Counted from the first letter of the stretch, positions 17,565 through 26,551 are shown. The stretch: 52,302 bases of DNA from Chryseobacterium indologenes (GCA_001013295.1 LAZY01000063.1:1-52302); one strand, 5' to 3'. Numbers and translations are program-made. Notes: generated by a model from the letters alone, not told the origin.

Positions 17565-18890
17565 CTATTGTTTGATTATTTTTTCTGTGCTGGAAGTCCC
17601 GTCAGAGAAGTCTACTTTCAGCAGATAAGTTCCTTTTGGAAGAGATGAAATATCTGACTTTCCGGAATCTGTTCTGTTGAGTGTTTTTCCTGACATGTCA
17701 ACGATAGAAGTTGCCTTTATTTTTTTATCAGTCTTAATGTTGATGTCTCCTTTGGTTGGGTTAGGATAAATGGATAGTGCAAATTTTTGAACATTTCCTA
17801 TTTCTTTGGTAGAAAGAGTTTGGAGAGACTTGTACATACCTCCTACAGTAGCTGAAGTATTAAAGCCTCCGGAATAGCAAGTACTTACATCAGAACAGCG
17901 TACTCCCAGATGTTGTACCGCTGTATCTAAAGCGGTCCATGTTGTACCATTGTCTCCACTCTTCCACGAGCCCCCGTTTGTGGCGTCTGAGCTTACGGCT
18001 AGTAAAGTATTGGTCCCGGGAATATAAGTAATATCTGCAATTTTATTGGTTGCCGAAATTCCTGTAAAGGTTACGGGTGACCATGTTGCTCCTCCGTCAG
18101 TTGTTCTGTAAAGATTGAGCGTGGTGGATGTTCTTTTAAGGATCATTCCTGTATTGGCATCGCTCCATGCCATGTCTCCACTTTCTGCAGTACCTCCAAA
18201 ATCTCCGATAAGAGAATTCGTTGCCAGTGCGGTCCAGTTTAAACCTTTATTTGTTGACTTATAGATTCGTCCTTTATCTGTGTAGAAAAAAATATTATTG
18301 CCTACTGAATAATAGCCTGCATTATATCCGTATTCTTCGACTAATGGGTCGGGAAGATTGGCTGCAGGAACTCTTGTCCATGTAGTGCCGCCATCAGATG
18401 TTGTATAGATTTCGAATCTGCCACCTTCAGGATCACCACCAACAACACCGTTGTTTGCATCAAAAAAATGAACATAATTGGTCCAGGATTCACCGACTGT
18501 ACTCAACATTTTTTGATTGATCCAGGTGGCGCCTCCATCACTCGTCTTCCAGACTCCACCCATTCCGCTTGTATTGTTAAATGCTCCTACCCATGCGGTG
18601 GTAGCACTTACCCCTGAAATGTTGGTTATCTTTAGGGCGGTATTGCCAATATTGATAGATCCTGCTGTCCATGTACTGCCACCGTTGGATGTTTTGGTAA
18701 ACTCCTGTACATTGGCATTGGCGTTAATCCCATTATAAGCAAAAGCCCAAACGGTATTGGTGTCAAATACCTCTAATCCGCTGATTCCTCTTGAAACAGT
18801 AGCAAATCCTGAATTCTGAGTCCCCCAATATTGAGAGAATGAAGCCGAACTGACTAATACGGCTGCAATTGAAAGTATAATTTTTTTCAT
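17565..18890 (-). CDS. secreted beta-propeller protein with T9SS type A sorting domain
   Basis: A 441-residue protein with a signal peptide (1-19, SSASFS end). Repeated WTxxSDGGxTW-type units (GVWKTSDGGATWINQ, IYTTSDGGTTWTRV, LYRTTDGGATWSPV, SWKSGDNGTTWTAL) mark BNR/Ycf48-like propeller blades at about 100-330. The last 75 residues (SIYPNPTKGDINI ... ISSLPKGTYLLKV) are a type A sorting domain, so it should be exported by Sec, crossed through the type IX system and cleaved or attached at the surface. Substrate unknown. The start codon lies inside a perfect 16-bp inverted repeat. Confidence 0.9.
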   Translation of the reverse strand: MKKIILSIAAVLVSSASFSQYWGTQNSGFATVSRGISGLEVFDTNTVWAFAYNGINANANVQEFTKTSNGGSTWTAGSINIGNTALKITNISGVSATTAWVGAFNNTSGMGGVWKTSDGGATWINQKMLSTVGESWTNYVHFFDANNGVVGGDPEGGRFEIYTTSDGGTTWTRVPAANLPDPLVEEYGYNAGYYSVGNNIFFYTDKGRIYKSTNKGLNWTALATNSLIGDFGGTAESGDMAWSDANTGMILKRTSTTLNLYRTTDGGATWSPVTFTGISATNKIADITYIPGTNTLLAVSSDATNGGSWKSGDNGTTWTALDTAVQHLGVRCSDVSTCYSGGFNTSATVGGMYKSLQTLSTKEIGNVQKFALSIYPNPTKGDINIKTDKKIKATSIVDMSGKTLNRTDSGKSDISSLPKGTYLLKVDFSDGTSSTEKIIKQ

Positions 18891-18930
18891 ATTAAAGATT
18901 TTTCTAAAAATAGCAAAAATCTTTAATATG
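18888..18930. repeat. perfect 16-bp inverted repeat over a start codon
   Basis: CATATTAAAGATTTTT (18888-18903) is the exact reverse complement of AAAAATCTTTAATATG (18915-18930) with an 11-base loop. Read on the minus strand, the final AUG of the second arm is the start codon of the T9SS cargo gene. It lies between the selO stop and that gene and has no GC-rich stem or T run, so it is not an ordinary terminator. Confidence 0.85.
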
Positions 18931-18971
18931 TTGATAATGAATATGTAAAATGTTTAATTTGTTGGTGTTTT

Positions 18972-20513
18972 TTATGAGCTACAGGAGAGCGTTGAGCATC
19001 CTGCAATATCATCATAGCCTGTTGGTCTTTTAGCAGAGAACTCAGGGAATACTTCTTCGTAAGGGTTTTCCAGAGCTTTGGTTAATTTATTCAGCATTTC
19101 TCTTTTACCATTGCTGATTTCTTCGATACATTCATACAATAAATAATTTCTGAGTATGAATTTGGGGTTTGCTTTTTTCATCATAGCCAATGAGTCTTCC
19201 TTTGAAATAGTGTTGGAGTTTATCCGGGATTCATATTGGGTAATGAAGCTTTTCATTTTACGAAGTTTTTCCTCATTCAATAAAGTATAGGAAGTGGAAC
19301 CGAATAGTTCTTTCGGATCATTATCAGGTCCTAATTTTTCCAACTGATTGAAAAATAAAGTGTGATCAAGTTGCAATTCCTGCATTAAGCCCTGCCAGTT
19401 GGTAAAAAATTCCTCATCATCTTTTCGCAGTTCATCAAAACCAAATTTTCTGCGCAGCATGGCATCATGAGCTTCCCAGAAATAATTGCCGTAACGGTTC
19501 AATGCGTCTTCCAGGAACTTTTCATCTTTAATGAGCGCGTGAAGTGCATTGGCAAGCTGCCAAAGGTTCCATTGGGAAATCTGCCCCTGTTTTCCAAATG
19601 CATATCGTCTTCCGGGAAGATCGGTGGTATTGGGAGTAAAGTTCAGATCGTATTCATCCATCATAGAGTAGGGACCATAATCAATGCTGAGTCCCAGGAT
19701 AGACATGTTGTCTGTGTTCATAACACCATGCACAAAACCTACTCTGAACCATTCTACCATAAGGTCTGCGGTTCGTGTGCATATGTTCTCAAAAAAATCC
19801 TTGTACTTCTGGGGCCCGGATGATGTGATTTCCGGAAAGTAATTTTCAATTGTGAAATCGGCAAGATCCTGTAGTGTTTTATATTCTCCTTGGGCAGACA
19901 TTAGTTCAAAATGCCCGAAACGGAGAAAGCTGGCTGCAGTTCTTATGACAACAGCTCCTTTTTCAAATTGCGGATTTCCGTTATACATGATGTCACGGAC
20001 TACATTTTCTCCTGTAAATGCTAAACTGAGCGCCCGGGTTGTAGGAACTCCCAAATGATACATAGCTTCACTCATCAGGTATTCCCGAACTGAAGATCTC
20101 AATACCGCTCTTCCGTCTGCATGTCTGGAATAAGGAGTCGCACCGGAGCCCTTCCATTGAATTTCCGTTCTCTTTCCCTGTTCATTGATGATTTCTCCCG
20201 CCAGAATAGCTCTTCCGTCTCCCAGCTGTCCTGCCCAGTTGCCAAATTGATGTCCAGCATAAGCCGTAGCATAGGTTTGAATGTTTTCCGGAAGATTATT
20301 TCCTACCAGAAAATCCAGGTCTTTGTCTTCAAATGTACCAAGGCCTATTTCCTCTGACAGAGCCTCATTAAAGGCTATCATTTCAGGTTTGTCAAAGCCG
20401 GCAGGCTTAGTGGTGGCAAATAAAACCTTGGGGGTATTTCTCTGCATAGGATTATCTGAAAAATCCCCTGGAAATTTCTTTATGAAAGGCTGTCTGATGC
20501 GTTCGATATTCAT
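18972..20513 (-). CDS. selO: protein adenylyltransferase SelO (YdiU family)
   Basis: A 513-residue pseudokinase-fold enzyme that transfers AMP from ATP to Ser/Thr/Tyr residues of proteins and is linked to redox stress. Family signatures are QLGDGRAILAGE, WKGSGATPYSRHADGRAVLR and HGVMNTDNMSILGLSIDYGP (the metal-binding part of the active site). The C-terminus ends GCSTLSCSS: the penultimate-region Cys replaces the selenocysteine of eukaryotic versions. Length is normal. The ATG lies only five bases after a TAnnTTTG box, so the message may be leaderless. Confidence 0.96.
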   Translation of the reverse strand: MNIERIRQPFIKKFPGDFSDNPMQRNTPKVLFATTKPAGFDKPEMIAFNEALSEEIGLGTFEDKDLDFLVGNNLPENIQTYATAYAGHQFGNWAGQLGDGRAILAGEIINEQGKRTEIQWKGSGATPYSRHADGRAVLRSSVREYLMSEAMYHLGVPTTRALSLAFTGENVVRDIMYNGNPQFEKGAVVIRTAASFLRFGHFELMSAQGEYKTLQDLADFTIENYFPEITSSGPQKYKDFFENICTRTADLMVEWFRVGFVHGVMNTDNMSILGLSIDYGPYSMMDEYDLNFTPNTTDLPGRRYAFGKQGQISQWNLWQLANALHALIKDEKFLEDALNRYGNYFWEAHDAMLRRKFGFDELRKDDEEFFTNWQGLMQELQLDHTLFFNQLEKLGPDNDPKELFGSTSYTLLNEEKLRKMKSFITQYESRINSNTISKEDSLAMMKKANPKFILRNYLLYECIEEISNGKREMLNKLTKALENPYEEVFPEFSAKRPTGYDDIAGCSTLSCSS

Positions 20514-20517
20514 TCTT

Positions 20518-20525
20518 CAAAGGTA
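20518..20525 (-). promoter_or_regulatory. -7 box (TACCTTTG) for selO
   Basis: TACCTTTG on the minus strand with the ATG four bases further on, placing the transcript start at or beside the start codon. It follows the PBP1A terminator, so selO is a separate unit. Confidence 0.55.
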
Positions 20526-20532
20526 TTAATTA

Positions 20533-20568
20533 TAAAAGAAAAGACCTTTCAAATTATTGAAAGGTCTT
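20533..20568 (-). terminator. terminator of the ricT-gldH-PBP1A unit
   Basis: AAGACCTTTC and GAAAGGTCTT form a perfect 10-bp stem around an 8-base loop, followed on the minus strand by TTCTTTTAT. Confidence 0.85.
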
Positions 20569-20588
20569 GTGTATTTCTAAAAGAGAAA

Positions 20589-22964
20589 TTATTTATTGAA
20601 ATCTACTTCATCATTAGAATGAAGGTTTTCATTGATATTGTCCTCTTTCTTTTCTGTAGGTTTCTTCGGTGTAGGGTCTGCAGGTCTTGGATTTTTGATT
20701 TCGTCAATCGTTTGAAGGCTTCCATCATCTCCATAACCTCCGCCGAGACCTTTTAGGTTCGAGCAGCCGTCTTTCCAGTCTGAAGGTTTGATAAACTTAT
20801 CATCAGGAGTAACTCCTAAACTCTTGTCTGCCCATACTTTCTTCATAAAGATAGCCCATATCGGAAGTGCCATTTTCGCTCCCTGACCTTCTCCTGTTCT
20901 AAAGAAGTGGGTAGCTCTGTCTTCCCATCCTACCCAGGCTCCGGTTGCCAGTTTTGGTGTGATTCCCATAAACCAACCATCTGAGTTGTTCTGTGTAGTA
21001 CCTGTTTTCGCAGCAATTTCAACTGCTTTTGAGATTCCTCTTCTTCCTAATTCTCCTGACGCAGTACCATATTGTGCAACACCTTTCATCAGCTCGATCA
21101 TGGTGTAGGCGTACATAGGATTCATTACTTCTTTAGGTTCTACGTTTATTTCTTTGATTACCCTACCGTTGGCATCTTCAATTCTCCAGATCATTTCCGG
21201 TTTGTTGTAGTTTCCATAGTTGGCAAAAGTACTGTAGGCACCAAGCATTTCATAAATTGTAATATCTGATGATCCTAGTGCGATGGTATTGTTTCTTGGA
21301 ATATCTTCCGTTACACCTAGATCTCTTGCTGTCTGAATTACGGCATCTACTCCTGTCATTTCAATAAGTCTTGCTGCAACCGGGTTTTGAGAGTGTGCCA
21401 ATGCGTCTTTCAATGTAAGCATTCCACCTCTTCCCGGTACATGCCATCCGTTATGATCATAAGTTCCGTTAGAAACAGTTGAACAAGGAGTCATGCCCAG
21501 TTTCATAATAGCTGTTGCATATACGAAAGGTTTGAAGGTAGATCCTACCTGTCTTTTCCCTTGCTTGATATGGTCATACTGGAAGTGTTGCCAGTCGATA
21601 CCTCCTACCCAAGCTTTGATCTCTCCGGTTCCCGGAACCATAGACATAAGGCCTGCTTGTGCAATCTGTTTGTGGTATCTGATAGAGTCCCATGGAGACA
21701 TTTCTACCTCTTCTTCGCCAGCCCATGTGAATCGTGAAGTTTTGATAGGTTTTTTGAATTCCATTATAATTGAATCTTCAGAAACTCCCGCTGCCTTTAA
21801 TTGTTTATAACGGCCGGTTCTTTTCATTGCCTGCGTCATTACATCATTGACCTGCTTATTGGTAAGGTAATAGAAAGGTCTGTTACTTCTTCCTCTTTGC
21901 TCTGCATCAAATCTTTTCTGAAGATCCGTTAAATGTTCCTTGATTGATTCCTCTGCATACTTCTGCATTTTAGAATCAAGAGTAACATATATTTTTAAAC
22001 CATCTTTATATAGGTTAAGTTTCTTGCCTGTTTCTTTTTCATTCGCTTCAAGATACTTGTCTATTTCTTTTCTTAAATAAAACTTGTAATACGCAGAATA
22101 GTCATCGTTAATATTTTTGATTGGATGATAATCTAGCACAATAGGGGCAGCTATTGCTTTGTCAAATGTAGCCTGATCTATATAGCCTGTTTTTAACATT
22201 TGATCCAAAACAACGTCTCTTCTTGCTTTTGCTCTTTCCGGATTTCTCATCGGATTGTTTTTTACCGGATTTTCAAGCATGGCAACGAACATTGTTGCTT
22301 CTGGTAAAGTAAGCTCAGATGTCTTCTTGTTGAAGTATATTCTGGAAGCCATTTCAATTCCGTTTGCGTTATATAAAAAGTCAAACTTATTGAAATATAA
22401 TGTTACAATCTCTTCTTTGGTGTATCTTTTTTCAAGACTCACAGCCACAACCCATTCTTTAAGTTTTTGAAAAACAGCTTTAATTTTATTATCAGCTCTT
22501 TTTCCTGTGAAAAGTAATTTTGCCAACTGTTGAGTTATGGTAGATCCTCCACCTCGGCCACCACCAAAAACCACAGCTCTGGCAACGGATTGAAGATCAA
22601 TTCCTGAATGTTCCTTAAATCGTTCATCTTCTTTAGCCTGAAGAGCATAGATCAGATAAGGAGGAAGGTCCTTATAAACAATAGGCTGTGTTTTTTCTTT
22701 TTCAAACTTACCTAAAGTGACTCCATCTGATGAAATAATCTCAGAAGCGACGAATATATCCGGGTTCTCAAGTTCTTTTACATCCGGCATTTCCCCAAGG
22801 AATCCTTGAGAAACTGCAAAGAAAAGTCCTGATATTCCCAAAACTACCGCAATGAGTCCTATCCAGATAAACGAGACCCATTTTTTCCAGGAGGTGTTTT
22901 TCTTTTTGGGAGGGAGAGGGAACGTTTTTCCCTTATTTCCCGTGTTTTTTTTGTTCTGTTCCAT
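20589..22964 (-). CDS. class A penicillin-binding protein 1A (transglycosylase/transpeptidase)
   Basis: A 791-residue bifunctional enzyme that polymerises glycan strands from lipid II and cross-links them. It has a short basic cytoplasmic N-terminus, one membrane anchor (about 28-51), the GT51 motifs KEDERFKEHSGID and GGGSTITQQLAKLLF, then the transpeptidase with the active-site GSTFKPFVYA (SxxK), SQN and KTGTTQNNSDGWF. A Pro/Lys/Glu-rich tail ends the protein. The start overlaps the gldH reading frame by 32 bases, so the two are coupled. Confidence 0.95.
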   Translation of the reverse strand: MEQNKKNTGNKGKTFPLPPKKKNTSWKKWVSFIWIGLIAVVLGISGLFFAVSQGFLGEMPDVKELENPDIFVASEIISSDGVTLGKFEKEKTQPIVYKDLPPYLIYALQAKEDERFKEHSGIDLQSVARAVVFGGGRGGGSTITQQLAKLLFTGKRADNKIKAVFQKLKEWVVAVSLEKRYTKEEIVTLYFNKFDFLYNANGIEMASRIYFNKKTSELTLPEATMFVAMLENPVKNNPMRNPERAKARRDVVLDQMLKTGYIDQATFDKAIAAPIVLDYHPIKNINDDYSAYYKFYLRKEIDKYLEANEKETGKKLNLYKDGLKIYVTLDSKMQKYAEESIKEHLTDLQKRFDAEQRGRSNRPFYYLTNKQVNDVMTQAMKRTGRYKQLKAAGVSEDSIIMEFKKPIKTSRFTWAGEEEVEMSPWDSIRYHKQIAQAGLMSMVPGTGEIKAWVGGIDWQHFQYDHIKQGKRQVGSTFKPFVYATAIMKLGMTPCSTVSNGTYDHNGWHVPGRGGMLTLKDALAHSQNPVAARLIEMTGVDAVIQTARDLGVTEDIPRNNTIALGSSDITIYEMLGAYSTFANYGNYNKPEMIWRIEDANGRVIKEINVEPKEVMNPMYAYTMIELMKGVAQYGTASGELGRRGISKAVEIAAKTGTTQNNSDGWFMGITPKLATGAWVGWEDRATHFFRTGEGQGAKMALPIWAIFMKKVWADKSLGVTPDDKFIKPSDWKDGCSNLKGLGGGYGDDGSLQTIDEIKNPRPADPTPKKPTEKKEDNINENLHSNDEVDFNK

Positions 22965-23430
22965 TATTGATGGTTCCGGTTTCTATTTTTACCCCAATAT
23001 CCTCTATCCCAGGAAGGTTGTCATTTCTCATCGCCTGAGTAAGGCCGATTTCATATTTTCCTTTTTCCGGGAATGTGTAATTTATTTTATACTGAAACAA
23101 TGTTTCCTTCGTGTCACCAAAACCTGTACCAAGCCATTCTCCGTTTGGTTTTGCCAATACATAGTTCAGGGTGTCGGTTTCCTTTTTTTTGTTTTGAAGG
23201 TTGGTGAAATTCACAATAAACCTTATGTTGCTATAAGGATAATTGTTGTTGTTTCTTACGACAAATATAATATTTTTAGGATTCTGCGGATCTGAAATTT
23301 CAAGATTAAATTTTTGCTCACTTTTCATATTCCATTTGTTGTCAACGGAATTCATGATAATTTCTTCGCCAGAGGAAGAGTTACAGCTAAAGAAAAGGAT
23401 AAGGGAAAATAATCCTAAAATTTTACGCAT
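22933..23430 (-). CDS. gldH: gliding motility lipoprotein GldH
   Basis: A 165-residue lipoprotein from the ATG at 23430 (MRKILGLFSLILFFSC, lipid Cys16); a longer frame would add 25 basic residues with no export signal and is rejected. GldH is one of the accessory lipoproteins required for gliding in Flavobacterium; it is kept in many non-gliding relatives. Typical parts are IMNSVDNKWN near the N-terminus and LPGIEDIGVKIE near the end. It overlaps ricT by eight bases upstream and PBP1A downstream, giving a tightly coupled three-gene unit. Confidence 0.9.
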   Translation of the reverse strand: MRKILGLFSLILFFSCNSSSGEEIIMNSVDNKWNMKSEQKFNLEISDPQNPKNIIFVVRNNNNYPYSNIRFIVNFTNLQNKKKETDTLNYVLAKPNGEWLGTGFGDTKETLFQYKINYTFPEKGKYEIGLTQAMRNDNLPGIEDIGVKIETGTINNGTEQKKHGK

Positions 23431-24829
23431 CTTTATCTTTTTTTGGAGGGTATTTCTTTTTAAATTTCTTCTTGTTCGGATTGTTCTGTGGCTTTTTCTC
23501 AGCATCAGAAGCCTCTACTTTTTCTACAGGTCCTTTTTGCTGAGGATGCTGTTTCTGTTGTTTAGGCTGGTTTCCAGAAGGAGCATGATTGTTCGGGGTT
23601 TCCGGCTTTTCAGATCTGGCTGGTCTTTCTTGTCTTTCCGGCCTGTTTCTTTTTTGTCCTTGTCCTTGCCCCTGTCCTTGCTGCTGTTGACTGTTGTTTT
23701 GCTTGTTCTGATTGTTGTTTCTGTTCTTATTCCCTCTGTTTTTCTTTTCAAAACGGTCTACATTGTTTTCCTGAATCAGGTCAATGCTTTGAGAAGGAGT
23801 GTCAGGTTGTTTCAGATCTTCTAAAGGAGGTGTTTTTTCACCTCTTTTATTTTTTGAGATCAGTTTTTTGACAAGATCAATGTCGAAATCATACCAGGCA
23901 ATAGAGTTGTCTACATACGCAAACCACATTTTCTTTTTGAAAACGTCTATTTTGATACAGAATGCTTTTCCTTTTTCTGTTTCCAGAGTAGTCGAAGAAG
24001 AAGGGAAGTTGCTGAGTGCATCCAGGTAGCTGTCAAGTTCATAGTTCAGGCAGCATTTAAGCTTACCACACTGTCCGGCAAGTTTTTGAGGATTAATACT
24101 CAGCTGTTGGTATCTTGCCACGTTTGTGTTTACAGATCTGAAGTCTGTTAACCATGTAGAGCAACAAAGCTCACGGCCACAAGATCCTATTCCGCCCACT
24201 TTTGCTGCTTCCTGTCTGAATCCGATCTGTTTCATATCGATTTTCGTACGAAATGCGCCAGCGTAATCTTTGATCAACTGTCTGAAATCTATACGATTAT
24301 CCGCGGTGTAATAAAATGTGATCTTTGAAGAGTCACCTTGATATTCCACATCTGTGACTTTCATTTCAAGGCCTAATCTTTGGGCGATCTTTCTCGCTTC
24401 AAGCTTTACACCGTCTTCTTTTTTTCTTACGTCCTGCCATACCTCAAGGTCTTTTTGGTTGGCTTGTCTGTATATTTTGAGTGCCAATTCTTCAGAAAAC
24501 TTTTTCTTTTTCATCTGAATCTTTACTAATTCTCCCGTAAGGCTTACTACGCCTACATCGTGTCCCGGACTAGATTCTACTGTGACTACACTACCTATAT
24601 GTAAAGGAATATTATTTACATTCTTATAAAACGATTTTCTGTCATTTTTAAATCTAACTTCTACAAAATCACACCTGTTTGGTGTTGGATTGTTGATGTT
24701 AGAAAGCCAGTCAAAAACACTTAATTTATAACTATTCCCGCAGGTATTTACATTTTCACAGCCATTTGCAGTTTTTTTAGGACCGCAAGAATGTGCAGAA
24801 TCGCCGGATGTTTTACATCCACAACTCAT
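23423..24829 (-). CDS. ricT: RicT/YaaT family PSP1-domain iron-sulfur protein
   Basis: A 468-residue protein. The PSP1 C-terminal domain (about 70-265) includes the conserved GSCGRELCCSTWL and CGKLKCCLNYE cysteines, which in Bacillus RicT help hold [4Fe-4S] clusters and the complex that guides mRNA maturation by RNase Y. Two parts are extra: a Cys-rich N-terminus (Cys 3, 5, 15, 24, 30) and a C-terminal tail of about 130 residues rich in Asn, Gln, Lys and Pro. It is the first gene of the unit with gldH and PBP1A and has a promoter box at 24853-24860. Whether it acts on RNA here is inferred. Confidence 0.88.
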   Translation of the reverse strand: MSCGCKTSGDSAHSCGPKKTANGCENVNTCGNSYKLSVFDWLSNINNPTPNRCDFVEVRFKNDRKSFYKNVNNIPLHIGSVVTVESSPGHDVGVVSLTGELVKIQMKKKKFSEELALKIYRQANQKDLEVWQDVRKKEDGVKLEARKIAQRLGLEMKVTDVEYQGDSSKITFYYTADNRIDFRQLIKDYAGAFRTKIDMKQIGFRQEAAKVGGIGSCGRELCCSTWLTDFRSVNTNVARYQQLSINPQKLAGQCGKLKCCLNYELDSYLDALSNFPSSSTTLETEKGKAFCIKIDVFKKKMWFAYVDNSIAWYDFDIDLVKKLISKNKRGEKTPPLEDLKQPDTPSQSIDLIQENNVDRFEKKNRGNKNRNNNQNKQNNSQQQQGQGQGQGQKRNRPERQERPARSEKPETPNNHAPSGNQPKQQKQHPQQKGPVEKVEASDAEKKPQNNPNKKKFKKKYPPKKDKDA

Positions 24830-24852
24830 ATTTACTATTATTTATAATCTTG

Positions 24853-24860
24853 CAAATTTA
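24853..24860 (-). promoter_or_regulatory. -7 box (TAAATTTG) for ricT-gldH-PBP1A
   Basis: TAAATTTGC on the minus strand, 23 bases before the ricT ATG. No TTTG at the proper distance upstream. Confidence 0.6.
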
Positions 24861-25099
24861 TGTATTTTTATTCTTATGCGATTCTAAAATACTCAAATAA
24901 CCTGAATTCCGGCCAAAACATTTTAATATTAAAGCCGATCAGATGCCTAAGATTGTGTTTTTTAGTTTGTTGTAGCGAAAATTCTTTTTGAAAACAGAGA
25001 GGATTTTAAATAGTTTTATGATACCGTTTGCTATACATTAACATTTTGTTAGACTTTAAATCATTTTTCTCTTGCCGGCTTCTTTTTTTATCCACTACA

Positions 25100-25132
25100 G
25101 TTTAATTGTTAAACGATTGTTTAATATTAAAC
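25100..25132. promoter_or_regulatory. two tandem GTTTAA-TTAAAC dyads, operator-like
   Basis: GTTTAA-TTG-TTAAAC (25100-25114) and GTTTAA-TA-TTAAAC (25119-25132) lie 18-19 bases apart, close to two helical turns. They sit about 155-185 bases upstream of the porin promoter box. This is the layout of a paired binding site for a dimeric regulator; no regulator gene is adjacent. Confidence 0.45.
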
Positions 25133-25285
25133 GCTGTAATTCTTATAATTTTGAATAATATTTAAAACTTTAAAAACGATGTGTTTAAGGATTGTTTTAT
25201 TTAAAGTGCTATTTTAAACATAATTTTCTTTTGGTATATTGTTTAAAATATTGGGAAATATTAACAGACGTATTCAAAATAATTT

Positions 25286-25293
25286 TATATTTG
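25286..25293 (+). promoter_or_regulatory. -7 box (TATATTTG) for the porin-hydrolase unit
   Basis: TATATTTG lies 19 bases before the ATG at 25313. No exact TTTG at -33. Confidence 0.55.
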
Positions 25294-25312
25294 GATTATA
25301 TAATAATAGTCT

Positions 25313-26551
25313 ATGAAAAAAATATTAGTATCAACTGCTTTATTGGCAGGCGTTCTATCTTACGCTGGAGGCTTCAGGGTTTCTCTGCAAGGGGTAAAAC
25401 AATTGGCAATGGCGCATACTAGTGCTCATGCCGAAGATGCGAGTGTGACATTTTTTAACCCGGCGGGTATGTCATTTATCCCTTCCAAGCTGAGTGTAGT
25501 GGCAGGAGGATTTGGTGCAGGTAATAAAGTTACTTTTCAAAACTTAAATACTTTGCAGAGTACAGAGACGGATAATCCTATCGGAACTCCTGTCTATGCA
25601 GCGATTACTTATAAACCAATAGAAAAGCTTTCAATAGGTTTCAGTTTCTCTACACCATTCGGAAGTACAATCAAATGGCCAGACAATTGGGAAGGCAGAG
25701 AAATGGTACAGAAACTGGAGCTGAAGAGTTATTACTTCCAGCCGATGGTATCTGTGAAACTTGCAGATTGGGTATCTTTCGGGGCAAGTTATATCTATGC
25801 AAGAGGAAAAGTAGATTGGGATAAGGCTGTTACCCAATTCAACGGGCAGGTTAATATTAATGATGAAAAAGCAAGTGGACACGGATATGGGTTTGGTTTC
25901 TATTTCAGACCTGATCCTAAATTGGATGTAAGTATTGCTTACCGTTCAGCTGTGGATATGAAAGCTAAGAATGGAACAGCAACATTTAAGTTCCCTACAC
26001 AGTCTCCTTATTCTTTATTAAGGCTAAATGCAGCCGGACAGGATGGCTTCACTGCAACCCTTCCTCTGGTTGAGGAATATACCATTGGTCTAACCTATAA
26101 AGTTACTCCGAAATGGTTGGTCTCTGCAGACTTTAACTACCACGGATGGGAAAGATACAGCAAGCTTACTCTAGACTTTGATAATGCTCCGATCGGAAAT
26201 AATCCTTCAGATCCTACCATTCTTACCAATCCTAAAAACTTTAGAAATTCCAAAACATTCAGATTGGGAACGCAGTATGCATTTTCTAATATGATCTACG
26301 GACGTTTGGGAGCCTACTATGATGAAGCTCCTTATACAACCAATAACTTTATTCCTGAGACACCATCCTACGATACATATGTAGTGACAGGTGGGGTTGG
26401 ATTTAAGTTGAAGCAATTTGGAATTGATATAGCAGGAGGATATGCAATGCCTAAGTATAGAGATGTGAACAATGCCAATCTTGGTTTCTATGGACAATCT
26501 AAGGCAACAGCGTTCTATTTTGGTCTAGGTTTATCCTATAACCCTTTTTAA
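25313..26551 (+). CDS. FadL/OmpP1-family outer-membrane transport protein
   Basis: A 412-residue outer-membrane beta-barrel with a signal peptide (cleaved near SYA-GG). The mature N-terminus (GGFRVSLQGVKQLAMAHTSA, then EDASVTFFNPAGMSF) is the conserved FadL N-terminal plug, including the NPAGM motif; the protein ends in an aromatic-rich strand closing with NPF. Members take up hydrophobic molecules such as long-chain fatty acids. The next gene, an SGNH hydrolase lipoprotein, begins ten bases later, suggesting that an ester substrate is cut at the surface and the product taken in. Confidence 0.92.
   Translation: MKKILVSTALLAGVLSYAGGFRVSLQGVKQLAMAHTSAHAEDASVTFFNPAGMSFIPSKLSVVAGGFGAGNKVTFQNLNTLQSTETDNPIGTPVYAAITYKPIEKLSIGFSFSTPFGSTIKWPDNWEGREMVQKLELKSYYFQPMVSVKLADWVSFGASYIYARGKVDWDKAVTQFNGQVNINDEKASGHGYGFGFYFRPDPKLDVSIAYRSAVDMKAKNGTATFKFPTQSPYSLLRLNAAGQDGFTATLPLVEEYTIGLTYKVTPKWLVSADFNYHGWERYSKLTLDFDNAPIGNNPSDPTILTNPKNFRNSKTFRLGTQYAFSNMIYGRLGAYYDEAPYTTNNFIPETPSYDTYVVTGGVGFKLKQFGIDIAGGYAMPKYRDVNNANLGFYGQSKATAFYFGLGLSYNPF

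Larger units (their letters stand above)
24830..25312. other. 483-base AT-rich divergent regulatory gap
   Basis: Separates ricT from the porin gene. Besides the two promoter boxes it holds seven GTTTAA/TTAAAC hexamers between 25100 and 25246, four of them arranged as two adjacent dyads. No reading frame in the gap has convincing content. Confidence 0.6.

Noticed and set aside
23243..23824. 193-codon plus-strand frame across the gldH-ricT junction
   Set aside because: Hydrophobic-looking Leu/Ser/Phe-rich translation is what the antisense of the Lys/Asn/Gln-rich ricT tail produces.
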